64,000 nt of DNA. It comes from Spirabiliibacterium falconis (GTDB lineage: Bacteria; Pseudomonadota; Gammaproteobacteria; Enterobacterales; Pasteurellaceae). Shown piece after piece: positions 18,834-28,338 of this stretch (the first letter of the stretch is position 1; every line of letters starts with the position of its first letter). The position numbers were made by a program, and so were the translations under genes. Under the pieces are notes generated by a model that worked only from the letters and a program-made list of their open reading frames with translations, was not told the DNA's origin and did no database searches. The stretch covers positions 1 to 64,000 of the forward strand of contig NZ_JABMIJ010000017.1 of the NCBI RefSeq assembly GCF_014885015.1, read 5' to 3'.

Positions 18834-19793
18834 TTATTTCTCAATTTGGGCTTTTAAATGGTGCCATACATGTTCAGGCAAAAGTGCCGCCATCGTTTCT
18901 GCTGAAAGTGCGGTTTGATGTTTGCCATAACTGCCGATGAGTTTGGGATCGGTCGCGCCATAAAGCCCAATGCAGGGCACATCAAGTGCTGCAGTGAGAT
19001 GCGACAACCCCGTGTCCACCGCAACCACACTGGTCGCATTTGCTAAAATCGACGCAATCTCACCCAAACTGGTTTTAGGAAGCACTGTGGCATGCTCAAA
19101 CCCTTGAGCCAAACGCTCTGCACGGGCTCGCTCATTGGCATTGCCCCATGGCAATTTAACCGTAATTCCAAGTGCGGTGGTACGGGCGATAAGTTCCCGC
19201 CAATAGTTTTCTTGCCAATGTTTTTCATCACGCGTGGTGGCATGGATAAACACACAATAAGGTGGCTGTGTACCTTGATGCTGGAAATGCTGCGCAATGG
19301 CATAATCACCTTTATGCGCTGGTAAGGAATAGCCCAGCACATCCGCAAAAAGCTGACGAATCCGTTCCACCGCGTGTTGCTGACGAGCAATGTTATAGTG
19401 TTTATCGTAAAATAAGGTTGCAATAGGCTCACGAATGGAATGGCGATCATAACCGCACTTTATCCCCTGCGCTAAACGTGTCGCAAAAAAAGCACTTTTA
19501 AACAAACCTTGTGCATCAATCACCACATCATAGTGGCGTTGTTGTAACCGTGTGCGATAGGCTTTCCACTCTGACCACACTGCTGACTGAAAAAGATGCT
19601 TTCGCCAGCGACGAATCGCAATTGGAATAACCTGCTCGACGGCGGCATGCCAGTGTGGGATTTCGGCAAAATTTTCTTCCACCACCCAATCAAAGGTGAT
19701 ATCGCCTATGGCTTGCTTAGCATCGGTTAAGGCAGGCAATGTGTGGAGAATATCCCCCATCGATGAGGTTTTGACGATACACACTTTCATCAT
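18834..19793 (-). CDS. waaC: lipopolysaccharide heptosyltransferase I
   Basis: WaaC adds the first L-glycero-D-manno-heptose to Kdo in the LPS inner core, using ADP-heptose at the cytoplasmic face. The 319-residue protein is a GT9 family enzyme: KTSSMGDILHTLPALTDA at the N-terminus and the sugar-nucleotide loop VAVDTGLSHLTAALDVPCIGLYGATDP near residue 260. The N-terminal MKVCIVKTSSMGD and the partner waaF support subunit I. Its start overlaps the waaF stop by 4 bases. It is last in hldD-waaF-waaC. Four uptake sequences lie inside. Confidence 0.95.
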   Translation of the reverse strand: MMKVCIVKTSSMGDILHTLPALTDAKQAIGDITFDWVVEENFAEIPHWHAAVEQVIPIAIRRWRKHLFQSAVWSEWKAYRTRLQQRHYDVVIDAQGLFKSAFFATRLAQGIKCGYDRHSIREPIATLFYDKHYNIARQQHAVERIRQLFADVLGYSLPAHKGDYAIAQHFQHQGTQPPYCVFIHATTRDEKHWQENYWRELIARTTALGITVKLPWGNANERARAERLAQGFEHATVLPKTSLGEIASILANATSVVAVDTGLSHLTAALDVPCIGLYGATDPKLIGSYGKHQTALSAETMAALLPEHVWHHLKAQIEK

Positions 19794-20845
19794 TGCACCA
19801 CGCTAGGTTGTAGCACTCGCTCAAGTGCGGTCAATGCCATATCTGGCGTGATGTCAATCAGGCTTTGATGGTAGCCTTGTGGACTGTCTTTACTTGACCG
19901 CACTTTGATCAAACCGCCGTCAATTAAACGAATGATGTCCACATTATCGCTTAGTGGCGGGGTGTATTCTGGGCTGGTTGGGCCGTATAACGCCACCAGA
20001 GGGCGACGAAGTGCCGCTGCGATATGCATCAAGCCTGAATCATTACTGACCACCGCTTGGCAGGTAGAAATTAAATCAATAACTTCGGGTAAACTCGTTT
20101 GACCCGCTAAGTTGAGGCAGAAAGCTTGCTGTTCAGCAGAAAGTGCGGTTTTGATCTGTTCGCCGACCTCTTCATCTTTATTGGAGCCAAAAATCTGTAC
20201 TTGGTAACCTCGATCGATTAAATTGCTGGCAAGGGTAGCGTAATGAAAGTGCGGCCAGCGTTTCGCTGGTCCAAATTCCGCACCAGGGCAAAAACCGATC
20301 ACAGGACGATGCGCTGCCAGTTCGGTTTGGCGAGCAAATTTAGTGAGTGTTTGGTCAACCGCACTTTGCTCGAGTTGTAAATACGGTTTTTCAATTTTCA
20401 TTGTCGTTGCTGTGGGAACCGCCGATTTTTCAAACCCAAGAGCCACATAACGCTGCACCATCAAAGGGTAGCCATGTTTATTTTTTCGCCAGTCTGTCAA
20501 CAGCCCATAACGGCTTTCCCCCAGCCAGCCACGGCGAACGGGAATCTGCGCAAAAAATGGGATCAAGGCTGATTTAAACGAATTTGGCAATACAATCGCC
20601 ATGTCATATTGCCCTCGCAACGCTTTGCCTAAACGGTAACGCTCACGTAACGCAAAACGCCCATGTCCAATGGGCATTTCAAGTGCTTCTCTCACCTCTG
20701 GCATACGGGTCAACAAGGCTCGACACCAGTTTGGTGCTAGCACATCAATATTGCATTCAGGATACGTTTTTTTTAATTGCTGATAAAGACTGTGGGACAT
20801 CATCATATCCCCCACCCACGACGGTCCGATAATTAAGATATTCAC
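19790..20845 (-). CDS. waaF: lipopolysaccharide heptosyltransferase II
   Basis: WaaF adds the second heptose of the LPS inner core. I choose GTG 20845 (VNILIIGPSWVGDMMMS), giving 351 residues, because the family starts there; the longer frame to 20905 would overlap hldD by 47 bases. Motifs include GPSWVGDMMMSHSLY, FCPGAEFGPAKRWP and SNDSGLMHIAAALRRPLVALYG. The start codon is itself formed by the end of an uptake sequence (AAGTGCG-GTG). AAGG lies about 10 bases before the GTG. It follows hldD after 13 bases. Confidence 0.95.
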   Translation of the reverse strand: MNILIIGPSWVGDMMMSHSLYQQLKKTYPECNIDVLAPNWCRALLTRMPEVREALEMPIGHGRFALRERYRLGKALRGQYDMAIVLPNSFKSALIPFFAQIPVRRGWLGESRYGLLTDWRKNKHGYPLMVQRYVALGFEKSAVPTATTMKIEKPYLQLEQSAVDQTLTKFARQTELAAHRPVIGFCPGAEFGPAKRWPHFHYATLASNLIDRGYQVQIFGSNKDEEVGEQIKTALSAEQQAFCLNLAGQTSLPEVIDLISTCQAVVSNDSGLMHIAAALRRPLVALYGPTSPEYTPPLSDNVDIIRLIDGGLIKVRSSKDSPQGYHQSLIDITPDMALTALERVLQPSVVQ

Positions 20846-20858
20846 CGCACTTGACCTT

Positions 20859-21782
20859 TTATCGATTGAGCCACGCCATATATTCCGCCACACCTTCTGC
20901 CACATTTTTCAATGGCTTGTCGTAGCCTGCACTACGCAATTTGGTTAAATCCGCCTGCGTGTATTCCTGATAACGGCTTTTTAAATGTTCAGGGAATGGT
21001 ATAGTTTCCACTTCGCCTTTGCCGTGGAAAGCAATGACCGCTTTGGCAATTTCAGCAAAACTTTCTGCATTGCCTGTACCACAGTTATAAATGCCAGAAA
21101 TACGATGCTCCCAACACCATAAATTCACTGCTGCCACATCGCCTACATAAACAAAATCGCGGCGAAAATGCTCAGAACCTGCAAATAATTTCGGATTTTC
21201 GCCATTTAAAATTTGATTATTTAAATGAAATGCAACACTTGCCATGCTGCCTTTATGGCTCTCACGTGGCCCATACACATTGAAATAGCGAAAACCGCAC
21301 ACAGGCGATTGTGCTTCAGGCAAAATCTCTCGTACATATTGGTCAAATAAGAATTTGGAGTAACCATATACATTCAGTGGTGCTTCAAACTGACGCTCTT
21401 CAATGAATGTGTCGCGGTCGCCATAGGTGGCTGCCGACGAGGCATACAGGAAAGGGATTTGACGTTCGAGACAATAATGCAATAATTCTTTAGAATATTC
21501 GTAGTTATTTTGCATCATATATTTGCCATTCCACTCTGTGGTGGCTGAGCATGCCCCTTCGTGGAACACCGCATCAATAGGACCTAATTCATCACCTGCC
21601 ATAATTGAGGCGATAAAATCCTCTTTATCGCAATAATCAGCGATGTCTAAATCCACCAAGTTGGCAAATTTGGTTCCATCGGTGAGATTATCCACCACTA
21701 AAATATCACGCCGTCCTTTATCATTTAAGGCTTTTACAATATTGCTGCCAATAAAACCTGCGCCACCTGTTACAATAATCAT
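20859..21782 (-). CDS. hldD: ADP-L-glycero-D-manno-heptose 6-epimerase
   Basis: HldD inverts C6 of ADP-D-glycero-D-manno-heptose to supply the heptosyltransferases encoded just downstream. It is a 307-residue NADP-dependent short-chain dehydrogenase: Rossmann motif [10 protein letters not shown] at residues 4-13, the catalytic YxxxK in YGYSKF near 140, and [12 protein letters not shown] after it. It heads hldD-waaF-waaC, the same order as in E. coli. The 174 bases upstream contain one uptake sequence; I found no confident promoter there. Confidence 0.97.
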   Translation of the reverse strand: MIIVTGGAGFIGSNIVKALNDKGRRDILVVDNLTDGTKFANLVDLDIADYCDKEDFIASIMAGDELGPIDAVFHEGACSATTEWNGKYMMQNNYEYSKELLHYCLERQIPFLYASSAATYGDRDTFIEERQFEAPLNVYGYSKFLFDQYVREILPEAQSPVCGFRYFNVYGPRESHKGSMASVAFHLNNQILNGENPKLFAGSEHFRRDFVYVGDVAAVNLWCWEHRISGIYNCGTGNAESFAEIAKAVIAFHGKGEVETIPFPEHLKSRYQEYTQADLTKLRSAGYDKPLKNVAEGVAEYMAWLNR

Positions 21783-21956
21783 ACGCTTACCCTCGTTGTG
21801 ATGTTTTCTTCATTGTAAAGGATTTTATCCGCAAGAAAAATAAAAAGTGCGGTATTCTACGCAAATCACCGATCAAAAAACGCGACTTCGCTCAAATTAT
21901 CTGAATTACTCTCTCCAAGCGAATAAAAAACCTCAATATGTTCGTTATTGATGCCT

Positions 21957-23945
21957 TTACTTAGGTAATACAGTCCTTGTTTTTATATTCAGCAATATGA
22001 TCACAGCAACTAAGATCAAGCCAATAACGTCTGTTATAGACTCTGGGGTAATCAACATCAATGAGCCACACGCTAAAATAATACGCTGCCATAACAATAG
22101 GTTATGTTTAAAATAGCCTTCTAGCGCGGCAGAAAGCCCTAACACACCAATCAGAGAAGTCGCAATCACGCTGAGAATCGCCAACAAACTTGGCAATGGG
22201 AACTCTCTCGCCGTTATCGCAAGCCCTGTTGGGTCTATCATTAACATAGTCGGATTATAGACAAACATAAATGGGACAATAAAACCAGCAAGTGCTAAGC
22301 GTAAAGATTGCCAGCCTGTTTTCATGGGATCGCCGCCTGAAATACCCGCCCCTGCAAACGCAGCCAACGCGACAGGTGGGGTAATGTTTGCAAATATACC
22401 AAAATAAAAGACAAACATATGTGCAACTAACACAGGAATATCAAACGTTGCTAACGCTGGTGCTGCCATAGTTGCTGTGATGATATAAGCTGGAATAGAA
22501 GGCAAGCCCATACCTAATACCATCGACGCCAGCATCGTTAAAATCAACGTTAACAATAGCGATCCTGCGCCTAATGCAACAATTGATGAGGTCATCACTG
22601 ATCCAAAACTGGTTAAATTTACCACGCCAATCACAATCCCAACCACCGCACAAGCCGCCATTACAGGAAGAGCTTGACGCGCCCCATCTTCTAACGCACC
22701 GAGAATATCTTGCCACCCCATGCGAGTTTCACGTCGTAGTTGACTGACCAATACAGTGATGCCGATCGTATATGCAGCGGCATAGCCAATCGGAACTGAC
22801 TCAATTAAAAACCAGACTAACGCAACAATAGGTAATAGCATATGTCCACGCGCTTTCATTACTGCACCCAATTGTGGCAATTGCTCACGCGCAATGCCTT
22901 TTAAATTGCGCTTGCCTGCACGAAAATGAACCTGTGCAATCACGCTTAAATAATACAGCACCGCAGGTAAAAGTGCGGCTAGTGCAATAGTGCCATAACT
23001 CACGCCTGTCGTTTCCGCCATAATAAATGCACTTGCCCCCATAATAGGCGGTAATACTTGCCCCCCTACGGATGCACTTGCTTCCACGGCTCCCGCAAAT
23101 TCCTTGCGGTAGCCTATTTTTTTCATCAATGGAATCGTAAATGCGCCAGTACTCACCACATTTGCAACTGCGGCACCATTAATACTGCCCATAAATCCAC
23201 TCGAAATTACGGCAACTTTAGCAGGTCCACCTTGTTTATCACCCGCTAATGCCAAGGCAAGATCATTAAATAGCTGCCCCATACCCGAACGCCCTAAAAA
23301 TGCACCAAAGAGAATAAACAAGAAAATAAATGTCACGGATGCACCAATAGCAGACGAATATAGCCCCTCCGTTTTAAGATAAAGCTGTCCAAAAATATCA
23401 CCAATATCGTAAGGGCGAGTCAATAATCGATTTGGCATAAAACTCATAGAGCTAATAAAGGGATAGGCTAAAAAAATCAACGCAAAAATCACCAAAATCC
23501 AGCCAGTAATCCGCCTTGCCGCTTCTAATACCACTAAAACGGTTAACATCGCAAAAATAATATCAAACTGATTAGGTATACCGCCACGCACAGTCATAAT
23601 GGCATCATACTGATAGATTAAATAACCAACACCTGCTAATGCTGCGGCTCCCCAAATCCAATCAAACCACGCAATATTATCGCGTCTTGCGGCTTTTGAT
23701 ACCGGATATAGTAAAAAAATCAACAAACAGCCTACGCCAACATGTACGGATCGCTGCAACAACGTCGGTAGCGGATAAAATGTAATATAGAGATGGAACA
23801 AAGAATAAAAAATCGCAATGCTTGAGACAGCATAACGTTGAAAACCGCACTTTAACTGGCGAGTAACCGATTCGCGATCAAATTTTTCTAAAACAGCGCG
23901 TTCATGCGCACTCAATGTGGTGGACGAGTGGTTTATATCACTCAT
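21957..23945 (-). CDS. TRAP transporter, fused small and large membrane subunits (TAXI type)
   Basis: One polypeptide holds the DctQ-like 4-helix part (about residues 35-170) and the DctM-like 12-helix part (about 170-660). Typical segments are GRSGMGQLFNDLALALAG, FMGSINGAAVANVVSTGAFTIP and GQVLPPIMGASAFIMAETTGVSY. Such fused proteins import organic acids or amino acids with a periplasmic receptor, driven by ion gradients. I choose ATG 23945, which overlaps the DUF1850 stop by 4 bases (ATGA) and has GGAG upstream; an ATG at 23960 lacks a ribosome binding site. The substrate is not evident from the sequence. Confidence 0.93.
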   Translation of the reverse strand: MSDINHSSTTLSAHERAVLEKFDRESVTRQLKCGFQRYAVSSIAIFYSLFHLYITFYPLPTLLQRSVHVGVGCLLIFLLYPVSKAARRDNIAWFDWIWGAAALAGVGYLIYQYDAIMTVRGGIPNQFDIIFAMLTVLVVLEAARRITGWILVIFALIFLAYPFISSMSFMPNRLLTRPYDIGDIFGQLYLKTEGLYSSAIGASVTFIFLFILFGAFLGRSGMGQLFNDLALALAGDKQGGPAKVAVISSGFMGSINGAAVANVVSTGAFTIPLMKKIGYRKEFAGAVEASASVGGQVLPPIMGASAFIMAETTGVSYGTIALAALLPAVLYYLSVIAQVHFRAGKRNLKGIAREQLPQLGAVMKARGHMLLPIVALVWFLIESVPIGYAAAYTIGITVLVSQLRRETRMGWQDILGALEDGARQALPVMAACAVVGIVIGVVNLTSFGSVMTSSIVALGAGSLLLTLILTMLASMVLGMGLPSIPAYIITATMAAPALATFDIPVLVAHMFVFYFGIFANITPPVALAAFAGAGISGGDPMKTGWQSLRLALAGFIVPFMFVYNPTMLMIDPTGLAITAREFPLPSLLAILSVIATSLIGVLGLSAALEGYFKHNLLLWQRIILACGSLMLITPESITDVIGLILVAVIILLNIKTRTVLPK

Positions 23946-24406
23946 TGACATTTTCTCCATAAAAACAAATAAATTGGACGTTTTGCTACTCGAATCGTCA
24001 CGTTGCTGTAATCAGGAACACGTTGATACAGTTCAAATTCATCATTATTTGCTAATAATACACCTTGCATATTGCGTGATACCGCCCAGTTGAGTTCAGG
24101 CAATGTAATATCTTGTTTTAAGCCGATAAATCCTGGCGGTGCGGCGATGTATTCTCCTTGTGACGGTGTACCCGCGCCAAATGTTTGCAGCCATGTTGCA
24201 AAGAGCACTATATTTTGTTTTTCAACACGGTATTGTTCAATCCATAATTGATACTCTACCGAATGCCGCCACCGCAACTGAAATGCACTCGTGTGCAACA
24301 GGCAATTTATGTTTTGGCTTTTAACTTCAATTCCTTGAAGCGGATAGAAACTCAAAAGTGCGGTCAGCACAATACCGATTAAACCGCACTTTTGGTGTTT
24401 TCTCAT
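23942..24406 (-). CDS. DUF1850 protein of the TAXI-TRAP operon
   Basis: A 154-residue protein with an N-terminal hydrophobic export signal or anchor (LIGIVLTALLSFYPL) and the DUF1850 pattern LRWRHSVEYQLWIEQYRVEKQNIVL. DUF1850 genes commonly sit beside TAXI-TRAP transporters, and their function is unknown. It overlaps the receptor gene stop by one base and the transporter start by 4 bases, so the three genes are translated as a unit. Two uptake sequences fall within the first 20 codons, encoding K-C-G and T-A-L. Confidence 0.85.
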   Translation of the reverse strand: MRKHQKCGLIGIVLTALLSFYPLQGIEVKSQNINCLLHTSAFQLRWRHSVEYQLWIEQYRVEKQNIVLFATWLQTFGAGTPSQGEYIAAPPGFIGLKQDITLPELNWAVSRNMQGVLLANNDEFELYQRVPDYSNVTIRVAKRPIYLFLWRKCQ

Positions 24407-25413
24407 TATTGGGCGTTCACTTCAGCATAATATTTTTCAGCACCTGGATGCAACGGTGCAACAAGTCCTTGCTGTGCGCCCTCTACACTAATGCCTTTAG
24501 CCGCTTGGTGAGCAGTGACAAGTTGCGGTAAACTTTTAAAAAAACGCTTAGTTAATTTATAGACATCGTCAGTGCTCATGCTAGTTTGTACCACCAACGC
24601 ATTTTTAATTGCCACGGTCGGTACAGGTTCTGCATTGCCATAGGTGTTAGCTGGAATGTCCATTGGGGTAAAATAAGGTTTGCTTTCAGCAATTTTGGCC
24701 GCGCCTTCAGCTGGGATACTGACTAGCTGCAAATCAAAACCTTGTTGTAATTCCATCAATGACGAATTAGGCAAGCCACTCGTGAGAAAGGCGGCGTCAA
24801 TTTTGCCTGCTTTAAGGGCATCAGCCGCTTCTGCATAACCAAGATAATCCACGTTAATATCATCATAAGTAATGCCAAAACCCGCCAGCAAATTGCGTGC
24901 ATTCACTTCCACGCCTGAATTTTGTGCACCCGTTGCCACACGTTTGCCTTTTAAATCCGTAATGGTCTTGATCCCAGTTTTCCCTGAGGTAACGATTTGT
25001 ACAAAGTTAGGATAAAGTGCAGCTATTTCACTAACACTATCTAACTTTTGACTAAAATTACCTGTGCCATTAACCGCATCGCTTAAAACATCGCTCATCA
25101 CAAACGCCATTTCGACTTTACCTTGATTAATCAAATTGATATTTTCGACAGAAGCACCTGTGGTTTGTGTTTTTGAATTCGTATTGAAATCTTTCGCATA
25201 AATTTCGGCTAACGTAGTGGCAATAATATTATACGGCCCAGACGCACCGCCTGTGGCAATTGTCACAAATTTAGTCTGCAAGCCCTCTTGTTCTGTACTA
25301 GGGTTCTCTGCTGATTGTGCAACTGTATTCTCTTTTTTCTCATCACATGCACTTAAACCAAGAACGCAAAATGCACCCATTAATGCCGCGAATGAATGTT
25401 TTACCAATTTCAT
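24406..25413 (-). CDS. TAXI family TRAP transporter solute receptor (lipoprotein)
   Basis: This 335-residue protein captures the substrate for the TRAP transporter. A lipoprotein signal ends in LSAC (C23), so it should be membrane-anchored and not freely periplasmic; the following D-E residues may keep it at the inner membrane. The mature domain begins FVTIATGGASGPYNIIATTLAEIY, diagnostic of the TAXI family, with TGASVENINLINQGKVEMAFVMSD and GKRVATGAQNSGVEVNARNLL following. It is the first gene of the three-gene operon, behind a promoter with a perfect -35. Confidence 0.95.
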   Translation of the reverse strand: MKLVKHSFAALMGAFCVLGLSACDEKKENTVAQSAENPSTEQEGLQTKFVTIATGGASGPYNIIATTLAEIYAKDFNTNSKTQTTGASVENINLINQGKVEMAFVMSDVLSDAVNGTGNFSQKLDSVSEIAALYPNFVQIVTSGKTGIKTITDLKGKRVATGAQNSGVEVNARNLLAGFGITYDDINVDYLGYAEAADALKAGKIDAAFLTSGLPNSSLMELQQGFDLQLVSIPAEGAAKIAESKPYFTPMDIPANTYGNAEPVPTVAIKNALVVQTSMSTDDVYKLTKRFFKSLPQLVTAHQAAKGISVEGAQQGLVAPLHPGAEKYYAEVNAQ

Positions 25414-25467
25414 ACGATCTCCTTACCCAAAATAAATTAACATTTGTTGAACATTTATGTAACATTG

Positions 25468-25496
25468 AAAATATAGCTACACTATGACGGTGTCAA
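25468..25496 (-). promoter_or_regulatory. promoter of the TAXI-TRAP operon
   Basis: TTGACA (25491-25496) with a 17-base spacer to TATTTT (25468-25473) on the minus strand, 55 bases before the receptor start. A shifted TATATT two bases nearer would give a 15-base spacer. Confidence 0.5.
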
Positions 25497-25627
25497 TCAG
25501 TTATCCATATAAATATACAAAAGTGTGAACTAACTCTATATTCTTATCCTCATCTCTTATAAGAATCAGTTATAATAGAACCGCACTTTATGCAAATAAA
25601 AAGGCATTTTGAAATCTAAGGAGTAAT

Positions 25628-26815
25628 ATGACCTCGTTTATCGAAAAGTTTTTAAAATTAGAATCCGCAGGTGGCATTATTTTATTGTCCACGTCGGTGC
25701 TGGCACTGATTTTTGCAAACTCGCCATTAGCAGCGATTTATTTTGACTTGCTCAATACCAAGTTCACCGTGAGCTTCGGAGAATATGGGTTAAGCAAAGC
25801 ATTGTTGTTATGGATCAACGATGGACTAATGGCCATTTTCTTTTTATTGGTGGGGTTAGAAGTTAAGCGTGAAATCCTCATCGGCTCGTTATCAAGCTAT
25901 CAGCAAGCTATCTTGCCCGTCTTAGCCGCTATTGGTGGGATGATTATGCCCGCACTTGTCTTTTGGGGAATAAACCACAGCGATCCTATTGCCATGGAGG
26001 GCTGGGCAATTCCAATGGCGACCGATATCGCATTTGCACTGGGCATTATGGCATTACTCAGCAAACAAGTACCGCTTTCATTGAAAATCTTTTTGCTGGC
26101 ATTAGCCATTATTGACGACCTCGGTGCCATTGTTGTGATTGCGATCTTCTACGCCAGTGAATTGAGCAGTGCCGCAATGATCGGAGCTGCTATCTGTATC
26201 AGCGTATTATTTATTATGAATCGCCTAAAAGTCAGCTCATTAACTGGCTATATGCTGGTTGGCTTAGTATTGTGGATATGCGTACTCAAATCAGGCGTGC
26301 ACGCCACACTGGCTGGCGTGGTGCTTGGCTTTATGATCCCATTAAAAGACAAACATGGCGACAGCCCACTTGAACATTTAGAACATACGTTAAATCCATG
26401 GTCGGCATTCTTTATTTTACCCATTTTTGCATTTGCAAATGCTGGTGTATCGCTTGTGGGAATAAGCAGTGATACGCTTTTCAGTGCCCTCCCTGTTGGG
26501 ATCGCACTAGGATTATTAGTTGGAAAAACCATCGGTGTATTTGGATTTTCTTATATCGCAGTGGCATTAAAATTAGCGAAACTGCCACCTGAGGTGAATT
26601 TAAAACAGATCTTCGCTGTTGCCACGCTATGTGGTATCGGTTTTACAATGGCGATGTTCTTATCAGGGCTTGCTTTTGAATTTTCAGGTGAAGAGATTAA
26701 TACCCTTTCACGTATCGGTATTTTAATGGGCTCTGTTTCTTCTGCGATTTTGGGCTATATTTTATTAAATATCTTTACACGCAAAAATACACTACACGAT
26801 GTAAGCAATACATAA
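25628..26815 (+). CDS. nhaA: Na+/H+ antiporter NhaA
   Basis: NhaA expels Na+ in exchange for two protons and controls pH and sodium balance at the inner membrane. The 395-residue protein has about 12 helices and the ion-binding aspartate pair in [19 protein letters not shown] (near residue 163). The start [17 protein letters not shown] and the segment [15 protein letters not shown] are characteristic. AAGGAG lies 5 bases before the ATG. A TATAAT at 25571-25576 is a likely -10, without a good -35. It converges on glyA. Confidence 0.96.
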   Translation: MTSFIEKFLKLESAGGIILLSTSVLALIFANSPLAAIYFDLLNTKFTVSFGEYGLSKALLLWINDGLMAIFFLLVGLEVKREILIGSLSSYQQAILPVLAAIGGMIMPALVFWGINHSDPIAMEGWAIPMATDIAFALGIMALLSKQVPLSLKIFLLALAIIDDLGAIVVIAIFYASELSSAAMIGAAICISVLFIMNRLKVSSLTGYMLVGLVLWICVLKSGVHATLAGVVLGFMIPLKDKHGDSPLEHLEHTLNPWSAFFILPIFAFANAGVSLVGISSDTLFSALPVGIALGLLVGKTIGVFGFSYIAVALKLAKLPPEVNLKQIFAVATLCGIGFTMAMFLSGLAFEFSGEEINTLSRIGILMGSVSSAILGYILLNIFTRKNTLHDVSNT

Positions 26816-26818
26816 TAA

Positions 26819-26841
26819 AAAGTGCGGTCTAACCGCACTTT
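26819..26841 (+). terminator. inverted uptake-sequence pair after nhaA
   Basis: Two uptake sequences in opposite orientation with a 3-base centre form a 10-bp stem directly after the nhaA stop. There is only a short T-run. Confidence 0.6.
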
Positions 26842-26854
26842 GCTAATGAACGTA

Positions 26855-26879
26855 AAAAGCGAGATAACTCTCGCTTTTA
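26855..26879. terminator. bidirectional terminator between nhaA and glyA
   Basis: GCGAGA-TAAC-TCTCGC with an A-run before and a T-run after lies 10 bases from the glyA stop. It suits termination in both directions. Confidence 0.8.
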
Positions 26880-26888
26880 TATTGCATA

Positions 26889-28142
26889 TTACGCATAAAC
26901 AGGGAAACGTTTGCACAACGCCATCACTTTTTCTTTGGTTTGTGCAATCACCTCATCACTTTCGATATTGTCTAATACATCACACATCCAACCCGCCAAC
27001 ACTTCAGCCTCTTGCTCTTTAAAGCCGCGACGCGTGATGGACGGTGTACCGACACGGATACCTGAGGTGACAAATGGGCTTTTCGGATCATTTGGCACTG
27101 CATTTTTATTCACGGTAATATTCGCTTTACCCAGTGCAGCATCAGCAGCCTTGCCTGTTAATCCTTTATTGACTAAATCAACTAAGAATAAGTGATTTTC
27201 TGTACCATTGGATACAATGTTATAACCACGCGCTTTAAATACCTCAACCATAGCTTTGGCATTTTTCACCACTTGCTGTTGATATGCTTTAAACTCTGGC
27301 TCCATCGCTTCCTTAAAGCATACGGCTTTCGCGGCAATCACGTGCATCAATGGGCCACCTTGCCCTGCTGGGAACACCGCACTGTTGAGTTTTTTATAAA
27401 GCTCTTCATCACCACCTTTCGCCAAAATTAAGCCGCCACGCGGGCCTGCTAATGTTTTATGGGTTGTTGTCGTAATAATATGCGCATGCTCAATTGGACT
27501 TGGATATACACCTGCGGCAATCAGCCCTGCGACGTGTGCCATATCTACAAATAAATATGCGCCTACTTCATCGGCGATTTCACGCATTTTTGCCCAATCC
27601 ACCACTTGTGAATAAGCTGAGAATCCACCCACAATCATTTTCGGTTTAACTGCCAAGGCTTGCTCGCGTAACGCATCATAATCAATCACGCCATCATCAG
27701 TAATACCATATTGCTCAGCATGATAAATTTTACCAGAGAAACTGACCGCAGCACCGTGAGTCAAATGTCCACCATGTGCCAAACTCATGCCTAAAATCGT
27801 ATCACCAGGATTTAACAACGCCATATACACGGCTGCATTCGCTTGAGAACCAGAGTGCGGTTGAACATTGGCGTAATCGGCTCCAAATAATGCTTTCGCA
27901 CGATCAATGGCTAATTGCTCAATCACATCAACATGCTCACAACCACCATAATAACGTTTACCAGGATAACCTTCCGCATATTTATTGGTTAATTGTGATC
28001 CCTGCGCCTCCATCACTCGTGGGCTGGCGTAATTTTCTGACGCAATTAATTCAATATGCTCATCTTGGCGGCGATCTTCCGCTTTGATAGCCTCCCACAA
28101 CAGTGGATCATAATCTGCGATATTCATAGCACGTTTTAACAT
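26889..28142 (-). CDS. glyA: serine hydroxymethyltransferase
   Basis: GlyA converts serine and tetrahydrofolate to glycine and methylenetetrahydrofolate, the main source of one-carbon units. The 417-residue PLP enzyme starts [16 protein letters not shown] as in E. coli. The PLP lysine lies in [15 protein letters not shown] (near residue 229), and [18 protein letters not shown] is present near the start. A MetR-type box lies about 100 bases upstream. The next gene upstream, a lipoprotein after purD, is in the same direction with a 196-base gap. Confidence 0.98.
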   Translation of the reverse strand: MLKRAMNIADYDPLLWEAIKAEDRRQDEHIELIASENYASPRVMEAQGSQLTNKYAEGYPGKRYYGGCEHVDVIEQLAIDRAKALFGADYANVQPHSGSQANAAVYMALLNPGDTILGMSLAHGGHLTHGAAVSFSGKIYHAEQYGITDDGVIDYDALREQALAVKPKMIVGGFSAYSQVVDWAKMREIADEVGAYLFVDMAHVAGLIAAGVYPSPIEHAHIITTTTHKTLAGPRGGLILAKGGDEELYKKLNSAVFPAGQGGPLMHVIAAKAVCFKEAMEPEFKAYQQQVVKNAKAMVEVFKARGYNIVSNGTENHLFLVDLVNKGLTGKAADAALGKANITVNKNAVPNDPKSPFVTSGIRVGTPSITRRGFKEQEAEVLAGWMCDVLDNIESDEVIAQTKEKVMALCKRFPVYA

Positions 28143-28240
28143 AGTTTTTCCTTGTTTTATTGGAGGTCAATTGTGTATAGTCTAACGGTTTTTGCGCTGT
28201 GTTCAAATAGTCAACATCATCAATTTTTTCACACCATCAA

Positions 28241-28253
28241 TGAATAGGATTCA
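28241..28253 (-). promoter_or_regulatory. candidate MetR box upstream of glyA
   Basis: TGAA-N5-TTCA at about 100 bases before the glyA start matches the dyad arms bound by the LysR-type regulator MetR. MetR activates glyA in E. coli through such sites. Only one good copy is seen here, and the centre base does not match the A/T preference. Confidence 0.45.
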
Positions 28254-28338
28254 TTAACGCTTGCAGCCACCATAAAATTTCTATTCGCCAGTTCCCTTTC
28301 ATAATGGAATATTATACAAAGTGCAGTCAGCTCGGATT

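Noticed and set aside
28176-28192. PurR box upstream of glyA
   Set aside because: Only one half (GCGCAAA) fits the PurR consensus; the other half does not.
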